Below, one piece after another: positions 54,298 to 63,745 of a DNA stretch of 64,000 nt (within the stretch, counting starts at the first letter, position 1; each line of letters begins with the position of its first letter). Below the pieces are notes generated by a model that worked only from the letters and a program-made list of their open reading frames with translations, was not told the origin of the DNA and ran no database searches. The translations under genes and the position numbers were made by a program. This DNA is from Flavobacterium psychrotolerans (GTDB lineage Bacteria > Bacteroidota > Bacteroidia > Flavobacteriales > Flavobacteriaceae): positions 43,223-107,222 of the forward strand of contig NZ_QCZI01000012.1 in NCBI RefSeq assembly GCF_003097635.1. The letters run 5' to 3'.

Positions 54298-54305
54298 GAA
54301 ATTTG
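54298..54305 (+). promoter_or_regulatory. -7-like box of the 604-aa gene
   Basis: GAAATTTG, one mismatch to TAnnTTTG, lies 30 bases before the ATG at 54336. A weak box fits dependence on the activator site upstream. Confidence 0.5.
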
Positions 54306-54335
54306 TGGCATATTTATAATAAAAACAGTTAATGC

Positions 54336-56150
54336 ATGACAACAACTAAACCGCTACATACGTTCCATATTCCTGTAATGGGTCTTGCTTATACTATAGA
54401 CAGTCCAATTCGGGTGGCAAAGTATGGCATTTCATCGGTGATTTCGATTATGGATGATGAGCTTATTGAAAAGATGAATGCTTTTTACAGCAAAAAATTC
54501 GATATTCCCTATCATGAAATCACTCAAAAAATTCACGATTATCGGGCAGAACGAATTACTTCCTATTTGAATTTGGTTGACAAAATTGTCAAAGAAAAAT
54601 TCGTGAATTTCAAAACAGAATTGTCCGAAAGCAGATTGGCTTTGGAAAATTATATCGCCATGTTGCCTAACAAATCCGAAATCAAAAAAGGATTGGAAAG
54701 TTTGATGGAGGACGGTATTGCTTTTAAAGATAACATTAAAAATTATCTCGAAAACAATCTCTCTCCCGGAGATATCGATGTGAATATTATGACCAAACTA
54801 GATAAGGACAATTTCCTTAAAGACGAACAACTTCCGGTTGAGTTTAATGATGCACACGCTGCACTTCGTGGATTTGCCAACAGTAATTTATCCTCTTCGG
54901 TAGTGCTTTCTGCGGGAATGAACCCAAGACTGTTCAGTTATTTTGAAAATTTCTCCAGTTTTTTTCCAGATTTAAACGACACTTTAAAAAAGAAAATTAT
55001 TCTGAAAGTGAGCGATTTCCGTTCGGCGATGATACAAGGAAATTTTTTGGCTAAAAAAGGACTTTGGGTTTCCGAATACCGTATTGAATCTGGGTTAAAT
55101 TGTGGCGGACATGCTTTTGCCACCGATGGTTATTTATTAGGACCCATTTTGGAGGAATTTAAACAGAAAAAGGATCAATTAGTCCAATCTGCACACGATT
55201 TAATGGTGAAAGCTCTCGGTCAAAAGGAATTGCATGTTCCCGAAAAACCATTGGAATTAAAAATTACCGTGCAGGGTGGAGTAGGAACTGCCGAAGAACA
55301 CAGTTTTCTATTAGATCATTACCATGTAGATTCAGTGGGGTGGGGTACTCCTTTCTTATTGGTTCCAGAAGCCACATCTGTTGACAAAGCCACACGTGAA
55401 TTATTGATAAAGGCTAAAGAAGAAGATTTGTATTTGAGTCACATTTCGCCTTTGGGAATCCCTTTTAACACATTGAGAGGAACCACCAATGAAATGTTCA
55501 AACAAAAACGCATTGATGATAATAAGGCAGGAAGTTCTTGTCCTAAGAAGTTCTTGGCGTTAAGTAAAGAGTTTGGAGCGAAAGGGATATGTACCTCATC
55601 CAAACAATTTCAAGATGTAAAACTAGAGGAACTAGAAGCTATAAAAGACACTTTATCGGCTTCAACTTTTGAAAAAATGAAATTTAACATTACTGAAAAA
55701 GCCTGTCTTTGCGTAGGATTGGCCAATGCATCCTATTTAGAAAATGATATCAAGATAAAAGGACAATCGCAAGGCGTGATTATTTGCCCTGGGCCTAATA
55801 TGGCTTATTTTGATAAGGAACTGTCACTTGTCACTATGGTGCAGCACATTTATGGCAACGCCTCGGTGATGACGAATGCCAATCGTCCAAATTTATTTAT
55901 CAAGGAATTGAAAATGTATATTGATTATTTGAAGAACGAGATTAATGAAATCACTGCTGAGTTGACCGCGGCACAAATAAAAAAATGGAATCTATTCAAA
56001 AACAATTTGATAGAAGGAATTGGCTATTACCAAACAATGTTTGCTTCTTCGCATTTCTTGGAAGACAATATTACTGATGTTCAAAACCAACTTCAATCCT
56101 ACAAAGCAAAAATAGTTGAAATTAAAATCCCTGAATTAGCAATTGCATAA
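54336..56150 (+). CDS. Uncharacterised 604-aa protein under an FNR-like operator
   Basis: I do not recognise a named family. No signal peptide is seen, so it is probably cytoplasmic. The N-terminus (IPVMGLAYTIDSPIRVAKYGISSVISIMD), the NCGGHAFATDG motif (C256, H259) and TVQGGVGTAEEHSFLLDHYHVDSVGWGTPFLL (from residue 311) resemble the strand and flavin-phosphate loops of nitronate-monooxygenase-type TIM barrels. The C-terminal third carries five cysteines (C402, C419, C457, C459, C484; CLCVG and CPGPN), which could bind an iron-sulfur cluster. A helical part (about 60-150) is of unknown role. The gene is monocistronic, ends at a strong terminator and is preceded by the same operator as nirK, so a role in nitrite/NO or low-oxygen physiology is inferred. 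A flavin/Fe-S redox enzyme is my best guess. Confidence 0.75.
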   Translation: MTTTKPLHTFHIPVMGLAYTIDSPIRVAKYGISSVISIMDDELIEKMNAFYSKKFDIPYHEITQKIHDYRAERITSYLNLVDKIVKEKFVNFKTELSESRLALENYIAMLPNKSEIKKGLESLMEDGIAFKDNIKNYLENNLSPGDIDVNIMTKLDKDNFLKDEQLPVEFNDAHAALRGFANSNLSSSVVLSAGMNPRLFSYFENFSSFFPDLNDTLKKKIILKVSDFRSAMIQGNFLAKKGLWVSEYRIESGLNCGGHAFATDGYLLGPILEEFKQKKDQLVQSAHDLMVKALGQKELHVPEKPLELKITVQGGVGTAEEHSFLLDHYHVDSVGWGTPFLLVPEATSVDKATRELLIKAKEEDLYLSHISPLGIPFNTLRGTTNEMFKQKRIDDNKAGSSCPKKFLALSKEFGAKGICTSSKQFQDVKLEELEAIKDTLSASTFEKMKFNITEKACLCVGLANASYLENDIKIKGQSQGVIICPGPNMAYFDKELSLVTMVQHIYGNASVMTNANRPNLFIKELKMYIDYLKNEINEITAELTAAQIKKWNLFKNNLIEGIGYYQTMFASSHFLEDNITDVQNQLQSYKAKIVEIKIPELAIA

Positions 56151-56173
56151 ATCGTAGTTTCAATTTTTGCTTA

Positions 56174-56215
56174 AAAAACAAGCCTACTTAATTTATTTTA
56201 AGTAGGCTTGTTTTT
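56174..56215 (+). terminator. Terminator of the 604-aa gene
   Basis: AAAAACAAGCCTACTTAA pairs with TTAAGTAGGCTTGTTTTT (18-bp stem, short loop). It is symmetric enough to work in both directions. Confidence 0.94.
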
Positions 56216-56410
56216 ATTTGATTGTCCGTAATATGCTGCATCCCAAAAACCAGACAAAAATTTCACATAATTTAAGATAGGAAAATATCTCCAGTTATAC
56301 CTCAACGAGTTCGTTTATAAACTTAATAGACGATATTTTGAGGGAAAATTATTTGACAGGCTAGTGATAGCTAGTATTACAAGGTTATGACTGAAAACGG
56401 ACAATCAAAT
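56216..56410. repeat. Possible small element bounded by 14-bp inverted repeats
   Basis: ATTTGATTGTCCGT (56216-56229) and its exact reverse complement ACGGACAATCAAAT (56397-56410) enclose 167 bases without an open frame. This could be a miniature insertion element or a stem-forming RNA. No target duplication is obvious. Confidence 0.4.
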
Positions 56411-56439
56411 GATATTTTAGTCATGTTAGGGGTTAAGTA

Positions 56440-58731
56440 TTAAAACGGATAGCCAATAGCTAAATTAAACACTAAGTTTTCACTCCGCCAAGGGCCATTT
56501 CCCAGATTGATTTGGTTTAAAACCCAGCGTTGTCCGTCAGGCAAATAGGGTTTGCGAATTGGGAAGGCAAAGTCGGTGCGCAAAATCAGAAAGGAGAAAT
56601 CAAACCGGAGCCCGGCACCGGTTCCTACTGCCAGTTCATGGAGAAATTTACTCGAGAATTGCGAACCCGGTTTGTTGACTTCGGGATTGACGAGCCAGAT
56701 ATTTCCTGCATCAATAAACAGGGCACCGTGAACAATGCTGAACAACTTGGCGCGGTATTCGGTGTTAAATTCCAGTTTCAAATCGCCGGACTGATCGGGC
56801 AAAAAGGCGTTGGTTTCTACCGTAGGTTTAAAACTTCCCGGGCCTATAGATCGCGCTCGAAACGCCCGTATGCTATTAGTCCCGCCTATAAAGAACTGTT
56901 TGATAAAAGGCAACTCCGAAGAATTTCCGTAAGTGTACCCCGCGCCAACGAGGAATCTGCTGGCAAGTTGGGCACGATCACCCAGTTTTAGATAATGGCG
57001 AAACTCAGTTTCCATTTTTGCAAATTGGCTGAACGGGACTTTAAAAACCGTAACCGTGTCGCCCTTTTTGACATTGGCACCCGTGGCTAATCCAGTAAGG
57101 GTTCCAGCCAAATCGAAACCGCCTTTGAAGTAAATGGTATTCTTCTTGGCGATTTCCATCGTGTTGGTGTAGGTATAGGAATAGGTTGGGCCAAAGATGA
57201 GCTGTTTTTCTATGACTTTGGCCAAGGAAGGGTTCGAATCGATTTTTTGATAGTATAAATTGGAGACGTGTGCTGGGCTTACAAAACTGATTTCGGTCAC
57301 GTTGAGTTGGTGTTCTTTTCTAATATTTTCTTTCCATAAATAACCAAATGAGCTTTTAAAGGAATTTAGGGAATATAGTTGCGACCTGTTTTGGTATTCG
57401 TATCCCAGAGTTACTTTGGTTTTTGGGACATAGCCACTTGAAGAATGGGTTTTTATGGGTGCAATGATGCGTGGCCAAATTAAGCTGGCCTCAGTTCCTA
57501 CACGGTACACGTTAAAGCCTTTGTTTTGTCCTGCCATCTGGACTTCCAATCCTCCAAACGCACTTATGGAGAGTAATTCGGCTCCTTTGAAGGTGTTTCT
57601 ATTGCTCCAGTTGACATTCAATTCGGTTCCGGTATAATTCGCCGAATTGGTTTTGGCCAAGACTTCCAAACGAATGGATTTCCGGGTCAGTGGCGTCAGA
57701 TAATAATAGGCGTCTAAATAATTTTCCAGTGTATCGGCCACTTTGAATTGATTTTTCACAAATTTAAAAGTACCGAGATTTACCAAACGGTTCAGTGACA
57801 AATTGTGGTTGGTTCGGTTGTACACATCGTTCTTTTTAAAGTACAAGGTGCGGTCAAATATTCTAGGATTAAAAGTATTGGCGCTGTCGATAATCGTAAA
57901 ATCGTGATACTTCTGTATCGAATCGGAGGTTTTTATCTTGGCATCGGCCGTCAGGGAATAGTTCGGGTAAATGATGATGTCATTGATTTTGTAAACTTTC
58001 CGGGCCAATTCGGGTGTTTCGTTCTTTACCTTCACAATCAAATCGACCTGATATTTGCCCACGGTGCTATCCACTTGAATTTTCAAATAGTCGGCACTGA
58101 AATAGAAATAGCCTTGCTCTTTTAAATAGGAATCTATGCGGATCCTCTCGGCTTTGATCATATCCAAATCATAGCTTTCGCCAATTTTTAGAAACGATTT
58201 GTCGCCCGTGCCGGCAATTTTCTTTCCCAATTCAGAGGAATCCGTCGGAAAAAGAACCTGTTTGATTTTATAATTGGAACCCGGTTTTATGATGTATTCG
58301 GCAGAGGCTCTTTTGCCTTTTCGGGTAGAATCACTGGCGATTTTTGTGTTGAAATACCCTTTATTTTCAGCGTGGTTTTGCAACACGCTTTGGTTGTATT
58401 CTAAAGCCACTTTGCTGAAAAGAACTGGTGGTTCACCCACTTTATTTCTTAACCAATACCGGAATCCCTTCTCTCTCTTGGGTTGCCCCACCAGATTATA
58501 AATATACAGCTTCGGGCGTAAGCCCAAGATTTTCTTGTTGGGCAAAGGGCGTAATAATGCCTTGAATTCTTTTTTAAGGTTCTTGCGTTCTTTGCTTGAT
58601 ATTGCAGTATCTTCCACTTTAATTTTTCCGCCAATGTAAAGCAATTCCCCGTCAGCTAAATATTTGGTATTGCTGCACGAGGAAGCCAAAAAGAGTAAGA
58701 GGAGCGTATAAAATAGTGGTTTCGCTTTCAT
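56440..58731 (-). CDS. tamL: TamL: TamA/BamA-like outer-membrane lipoprotein
   Basis: A 763-aa outer-membrane barrel of the Omp85 family with a lipoprotein signal (FLASSC, cysteine at about residue 19). POTRA-like segments fill about residues 30-330 and the D15 barrel follows, with the family motif FFIGGTNSIRAFRARSIGPG and a GAGLRFDFSFLILRTDFAFPI end. In Bacteroidota such lipidated TamA relatives are called TamL and pair with TamB for outer-membrane assembly. It starts 4 bases after the tamB stop, so the two form an operon. Confidence 0.88.
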   Translation of the reverse strand: MKAKPLFYTLLLLFLASSCSNTKYLADGELLYIGGKIKVEDTAISSKERKNLKKEFKALLRPLPNKKILGLRPKLYIYNLVGQPKREKGFRYWLRNKVGEPPVLFSKVALEYNQSVLQNHAENKGYFNTKIASDSTRKGKRASAEYIIKPGSNYKIKQVLFPTDSSELGKKIAGTGDKSFLKIGESYDLDMIKAERIRIDSYLKEQGYFYFSADYLKIQVDSTVGKYQVDLIVKVKNETPELARKVYKINDIIIYPNYSLTADAKIKTSDSIQKYHDFTIIDSANTFNPRIFDRTLYFKKNDVYNRTNHNLSLNRLVNLGTFKFVKNQFKVADTLENYLDAYYYLTPLTRKSIRLEVLAKTNSANYTGTELNVNWSNRNTFKGAELLSISAFGGLEVQMAGQNKGFNVYRVGTEASLIWPRIIAPIKTHSSSGYVPKTKVTLGYEYQNRSQLYSLNSFKSSFGYLWKENIRKEHQLNVTEISFVSPAHVSNLYYQKIDSNPSLAKVIEKQLIFGPTYSYTYTNTMEIAKKNTIYFKGGFDLAGTLTGLATGANVKKGDTVTVFKVPFSQFAKMETEFRHYLKLGDRAQLASRFLVGAGYTYGNSSELPFIKQFFIGGTNSIRAFRARSIGPGSFKPTVETNAFLPDQSGDLKLEFNTEYRAKLFSIVHGALFIDAGNIWLVNPEVNKPGSQFSSKFLHELAVGTGAGLRFDFSFLILRTDFAFPIRKPYLPDGQRWVLNQINLGNGPWRSENLVFNLAIGYPF

Positions 58732-58735
58732 GTGG

Positions 58736-61700
58736 TTACTTTTTTTGAAAGGTTTTCTTCGGTTTTAATCTAGCCTTTTCTTCTTTCGCTTTGCGGAACA
58801 ATTCCTTGAATTCATTATAATTCATCGTGATGATAAAAGCCAGACCGGTTTCTATTACCTGACCTTGCAAAGCCACTTGGTATTGGTCTTTTCGGTAGGC
58901 TCTCAAACGGTACCTTCCGTCTTTTGATAACTGGTAATCGGCAGAAATATCACCTGCGATAGAATTAGCCTGCTGATTGACCTGTTGTTGGCCTTCAATT
59001 CCGAAAGTACTGCCAATAGTGACTTTCAATCGGTCGTTTAACAATCGTTTGGATAGGCCCACATTCAAATCGGTCTTGTTTTCCCGTTGGCCGGAGGAGT
59101 AATTATCGCTACTTTCTAAATCTAAATTGACTTCAACGCCTTTAATCAAATCGCCAGCTAAATTGTTTAATTGTTGCGACATCATTTTGCTCACACTTTG
59201 TCTGGCTAACGACTCAGCACCGCTGCCGGCTTCACTGGCAAAAGGATTTTCTCCAATAAATCTATTGAGCAACAACAACGCAAATACTTGTTTGTTCAAC
59301 TCGGAAGGCTGCTGGCGCAGTTGTGCCAGTTTGGTTTGTGTGCTGTTTATGATTTCGGCGGCTACCGAATTGTTGCCTTCCGGAAGCACGATATCAAAGG
59401 AAATTTCGGGTTTCATCAAATCGCCTTTCATGATTAATTCAGTTTCAAAAGGGACTTTTTGTTTGTAAGTATTTCTTTGTCCGGGTGTTAAATTACCCAA
59501 TTGGTCATCCAATAAATCAATTGGTGACGCATTGGTTTTATAAACCGCAGTAATATTTACATCGGCTGTGGTTGGCTCGCCAGTCCATAAAATAGAACTC
59601 CCTGCTTTAATATCGAATTTTCTTTTTATTAGGTTGAAGGTCATTTCATAGGTTCCTTCGGTAAATTCATATCGTCCGGTCAGTGTTGATTTTCCTGAGG
59701 GATCAATGCCTCCGTTGAGTCGCGCTTCGCCTTTCAGTTTCAGATAATCGCCGTTTCCTTTGTCAATAATCAAACTCAATTCGGCTTCCTTGTCAATTTC
59801 AATATTAACCGAGGCATCGATTCCTTTAAATCTGGTTTTGCTTATCGAATCGGTTAGGACGACGGTTTTGATTAATTCCGGATGGTCTTGGTCAATAAAT
59901 TCAACAATGCCTTCGCGGTCTGCAATTGACGGGTCGGATTGTGGCGTCACGACCGTGAGTTTGGTGTCTTTATTTATTTTGATATTTCCTTCTACAATTG
60001 GTTTTTCCAAATCCCCTTTAACGGTCAATCGACTGTCTAAGTACAATTCACCGTAATACAATTCATTGTCTTTGGCTTTCGAATTCAGTGCTCGGAAATT
60101 GTCGGCATTGACCGTTAAATCGAGACCATAATCCCTGAAATTGGTGGTTGCCATTTTGCCATCTACCACCAGAATATTGTTTTCTTCATCACTGATGGTG
60201 AAGGTGTCAAAGACAATTCCGTTCTCGTTAACCACCACTTTATCATTCATGGATTTGAAATAAGAGTTGAGCTGCGTGACTCTAAAAGCAATGTCGTTAA
60301 ATTGTAAATCCCCGTTTATTTTGGGTTCTTTTGCGGTTCCTTTTATCTTGAATTTCCCCGAAAGAAAGCCACTGCTTTGGGTTAAATTACCCAATGTAAA
60401 GCCTTGAAGGCTTTTTAGATTCAGATGTTGCATGTCCAAATCCATATCGAAACTGTTGTTGTCGGATCTGTAAAAACCGTCTAAATTGACCTGATTTCCC
60501 TTATCGGTGATGCTTATGTTTGCGTTATAAGTACTTGCGACTTCGTTATTGACTTTGATGTTGATGGTTCCAATGGTATCGGTATTGAAACTGAAATCGC
60601 TAATGTCCAAATCGGCCGTAAAAAGAGGACTTTTATTGCTGTTTTTAATTCGGGCATTCCCATTAATTTTTCCGCCAAAAGCCATCGAATCCTTCTTAAT
60701 ACTATTAGTGATGGTTTCAATTTTGAAATCTTTGAAGTCGACAGTTAAAGGAGCATTTGGTTTCTCGGATTCTGATTGAATGGTTATCGCAGTTTCGTCT
60801 TTGCTCAAGTTGACGGCATTGGCAAATATGCCACTTTTCCCAAAACGAATCCGGTTTTCGGCATCTATTTTCCATACTTCATAATTCAAAACCAGATTAT
60901 CATTCAGTTCCATATCGGTATCACCACCATTGGAGTTTAAATCGCCTGAAATGAGGTATTGCTCCTTGTCTTTATCGTCTTTTAACTGTAAGGCATACGC
61001 AACCGTATTGTTTTGGATCGTCCCGGATAAATTGGTTTGTGGTAGTTTGAATTGTGCATTTTGAATGTTGTTTACTTCCAGATTGTATACCAATGCGTCG
61101 TTTTGCGTGTCCACCTTAACAATGGCATTGGTTATGGAAATTTTGTTGTAAATGAGTTTCGGAATTGAACCATTCAAAACAATGGAATCATTCACGGAAT
61201 TGTAGCGACCTGAAACGGAAATGGGATCTATGCTTTTTAATCCCGGAATTAATTTAAAAATTACTGGACTGTCTTTTACCGATAAATGAAAGGCCAATTG
61301 TTGCGGTTCTGATTTTGTTTTTTGGGATAAAGGATGGATGTCATAATATTTCGCAATAGAGTTGGTTAAGGCGTTTGCTACTTTTGTCAATTGGTATTTC
61401 CCAGTAACATTCGCATCCAAAAACTCTGATTTGAGGGCTATCAAATTTTTTTCCGGTGTTGCGGTTGCGATAAGATTGATGGTATCGAGGGTAAATTCAC
61501 CTTTACTATTTTCTATTTTAAAATGGTGCAAATGAAGGATTCCGTTGAGGTAATCGGGGTCGGCGGTAGGAACATCGGCATCAATTTGTCCTTTTAATTT
61601 CAATGGTCCAGCATGAAGATTGAGTTTTTCCAAATCGGCAATATCTACATTCATTTTGAGTTTGACTGCAGGATATTTGTCTTTAAAACGGCCATTGGTC

Positions 61701-63745
61701 ACCAAATCAAAGGCCAGATTCGGATCTTTCATCACTAGGGTTGCCTGAAAAGCTCCGTTTTTAATGCTCCCTTTAAGATTAGCATTGTGATAGGTGTATT
61801 TGTTGTAATTGGCTCGTATTATATTTCCGTCCACTGTTGCCGTTGCCGTTTTTGGGTTTAAACCGTTGCCATTTACTTTGGCGTTTAAACTAACTTTTCC
61901 AACATCGGAATTTTTAATTAATTTTCCGAAATCAAAATTATCCAGTTCGGCATTGGCTTGATAGCGCTCTTGGTATTTTCTTTCCTTAATGAAATCCCCT
62001 TTAATTTTAGCATGCCCAAAACTACTGGTCAAATTGACATTAGTGAAAAAACGAGAAATGGTACCTTTAAAAGTTCCTTTGGCGGCAAGCCGAGAAGGCA
62101 ACTGTATAGTATTGGGAATGCTGCCTTTTGGGGCAAACTGATTGATGTCATTTGCCGAGGATTCCAAATTTTTGATGTTCAAATCAAAATAGGTTTTTTT
62201 AATATCGGGCAAACCGGTAATGCTTCCGCTGGCAGCAATTTTGGTAGTTCCAATTCCGCTGATTTCCAGATTTGGAATTTGGATGTTGTTTACTTTTCCG
62301 GAAACGGAACCATCGATTTTCATAATGGCATTCGGGTTGCTTTTGAAAGGGTTGGTATCGGCTAAACCAGGAGCGAAAATCAAAACATCCCTAAACCCTA
62401 TTTGGCTTCCAATTAACGTGGTATTTAAATCCAGTTCACCAACGTTTTTGCTCAGTGATGCAATCGATGGATAATTGACAATCACTTTGTTTTTTAAAAG
62501 CGTTTGGGGTGTTTTGAGGTATAACTTTTTGAGGTAGGCCGATTTTTGTCCGTAGTAAAATTCGGTTTTTAAGGATTGCACATTAAGTCCACTTTTTTCC
62601 TGAACCGTAAATGCATAAATTTTTCCATAAATAGTGTTGGAAGTATAGCTGAATTTTTCGCCATCGAGATTGAAGTTTTTCAAATTCAAATGATAGTAGT
62701 CGATTCCGGTTTTTGTTGGTGCCACATTTTGATCGTCAAACCGGAACGCAATCTCTTTTAGATTGGCTTGATTCAACTTGAATTTCCAGTTGTTTTTAGA
62801 AGAATTTGTTTCTGGATTCGTTGGCTTGTCAACTGCTTTGGTTTGTAATTTCCCAATGACTAAATTCCCCTTCAATGTCTTGATGTCGAGACTTTCCAAA
62901 TCAATGCTTTGGTTTTGAAGATCAAAACTGTTCACTCGAATCAAGGCTTGCTCTAACAGCATCCCGGTGTTGAGTTGCGTTCCGAGATTATCGTATCCGA
63001 TGTTTATTTTTGACAGCGCAATGTCGCCGAGTTTCAATTTTAGATTGGTGTTTTTAGCTAGAGAATCGGTGACTTCAATTGTTTTTTTAGCAATTTCCTG
63101 AACCAATAATCCCTGTTTCAATTTCAGTTTTAAGCCATCGAGTTTGATTTTTGGAATTTCAAAAGCCATATTGTCCAGATCAAATTTTTCGATTTGAGTA
63201 TCAAAATGTTTGAAAGAAACGCTCAAATCATTTTTAGTAATGGCATCCTCAAATTTCACATTGATTTTATTCAAGTTGATTTCTTTAACCGAAATCGTCA
63301 TGGGTTTTGCATCGGGTTTGGTCTTCTCTTTAGATGCAAAGGCTTTGATGATGTAATCAAAATTAAAAACCGAGTCTTTATTTCGTTTGATATTTGCTTT
63401 AATGCCAATCAAATTAATGGTCTTAATTTCGACTTCATTACTCATTAATTTGAAAAGCGAAATATTAACTTCCAGTTTATCGCCATACAAAAGTGTTTCT
63501 CTATGTTGACCTTCCAGATAAACTTTTTCCAGAATAATATTTTTTGGAAACTCTACATCTAGGGTGCCAATGGTTACCTTAGTATGAATTTTTCCTTCTA
63601 AATAACTAACGGCTTTGTCTTTAATTTTATTCTGTACGAAGGGAATTTGAATAAGAAGTGCCACTAAGAGAAATAGTGCCACAAGGGTAGCAATAATCCA
63701 AAGTGTAATTTTTGCACTTTTTTTAATGTACTTTTTCCAATTCAA
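58736..63745 (-). CDS. tamB: TamB: translocation and assembly module inner-membrane protein
   Basis: A 1669-aa protein anchored by one N-terminal helix (ITLWIIATLVALFLLVALLIQI). The middle is a long run of beta strands typical of the bridge-forming AsmA/TamB family, and the C-terminal 450 residues match the TamB (DUF490) domain: GRYEFTEGTYEMTFNLIKRKFDIKAGSSILWTGEPTTADVNITAVY, then a barrel-like end. It spans the periplasm and works with TamL in lipid or protein transport to the outer membrane. The start is TTG 63745: an in-frame stop lies nine codons upstream with no ATG or GTG between. Confidence 0.9.
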   Translation of the reverse strand: MNWKKYIKKSAKITLWIIATLVALFLLVALLIQIPFVQNKIKDKAVSYLEGKIHTKVTIGTLDVEFPKNIILEKVYLEGQHRETLLYGDKLEVNISLFKLMSNEVEIKTINLIGIKANIKRNKDSVFNFDYIIKAFASKEKTKPDAKPMTISVKEINLNKINVKFEDAITKNDLSVSFKHFDTQIEKFDLDNMAFEIPKIKLDGLKLKLKQGLLVQEIAKKTIEVTDSLAKNTNLKLKLGDIALSKINIGYDNLGTQLNTGMLLEQALIRVNSFDLQNQSIDLESLDIKTLKGNLVIGKLQTKAVDKPTNPETNSSKNNWKFKLNQANLKEIAFRFDDQNVAPTKTGIDYYHLNLKNFNLDGEKFSYTSNTIYGKIYAFTVQEKSGLNVQSLKTEFYYGQKSAYLKKLYLKTPQTLLKNKVIVNYPSIASLSKNVGELDLNTTLIGSQIGFRDVLIFAPGLADTNPFKSNPNAIMKIDGSVSGKVNNIQIPNLEISGIGTTKIAASGSITGLPDIKKTYFDLNIKNLESSANDINQFAPKGSIPNTIQLPSRLAAKGTFKGTISRFFTNVNLTSSFGHAKIKGDFIKERKYQERYQANAELDNFDFGKLIKNSDVGKVSLNAKVNGNGLNPKTATATVDGNIIRANYNKYTYHNANLKGSIKNGAFQATLVMKDPNLAFDLVTNGRFKDKYPAVKLKMNVDIADLEKLNLHAGPLKLKGQIDADVPTADPDYLNGILHLHHFKIENSKGEFTLDTINLIATATPEKNLIALKSEFLDANVTGKYQLTKVANALTNSIAKYYDIHPLSQKTKSEPQQLAFHLSVKDSPVIFKLIPGLKSIDPISVSGRYNSVNDSIVLNGSIPKLIYNKISITNAIVKVDTQNDALVYNLEVNNIQNAQFKLPQTNLSGTIQNNTVAYALQLKDDKDKEQYLISGDLNSNGGDTDMELNDNLVLNYEVWKIDAENRIRFGKSGIFANAVNLSKDETAITIQSESEKPNAPLTVDFKDFKIETITNSIKKDSMAFGGKINGNARIKNSNKSPLFTADLDISDFSFNTDTIGTINIKVNNEVASTYNANISITDKGNQVNLDGFYRSDNNSFDMDLDMQHLNLKSLQGFTLGNLTQSSGFLSGKFKIKGTAKEPKINGDLQFNDIAFRVTQLNSYFKSMNDKVVVNENGIVFDTFTISDEENNILVVDGKMATTNFRDYGLDLTVNADNFRALNSKAKDNELYYGELYLDSRLTVKGDLEKPIVEGNIKINKDTKLTVVTPQSDPSIADREGIVEFIDQDHPELIKTVVLTDSISKTRFKGIDASVNIEIDKEAELSLIIDKGNGDYLKLKGEARLNGGIDPSGKSTLTGRYEFTEGTYEMTFNLIKRKFDIKAGSSILWTGEPTTADVNITAVYKTNASPIDLLDDQLGNLTPGQRNTYKQKVPFETELIMKGDLMKPEISFDIVLPEGNNSVAAEIINSTQTKLAQLRQQPSELNKQVFALLLLNRFIGENPFASEAGSGAESLARQSVSKMMSQQLNNLAGDLIKGVEVNLDLESSDNYSSGQRENKTDLNVGLSKRLLNDRLKVTIGSTFGIEGQQQVNQQANSIAGDISADYQLSKDGRYRLRAYRKDQYQVALQGQVIETGLAFIITMNYNEFKELFRKAKEEKARLKPKKTFQKK

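Noticed and set aside
54138..54332. 64-codon plus-strand frame before the 604-aa gene
   Set aside because: It spans the FNR-like operator and -7-like box of the next gene and has no family features, so it is a chance frame.
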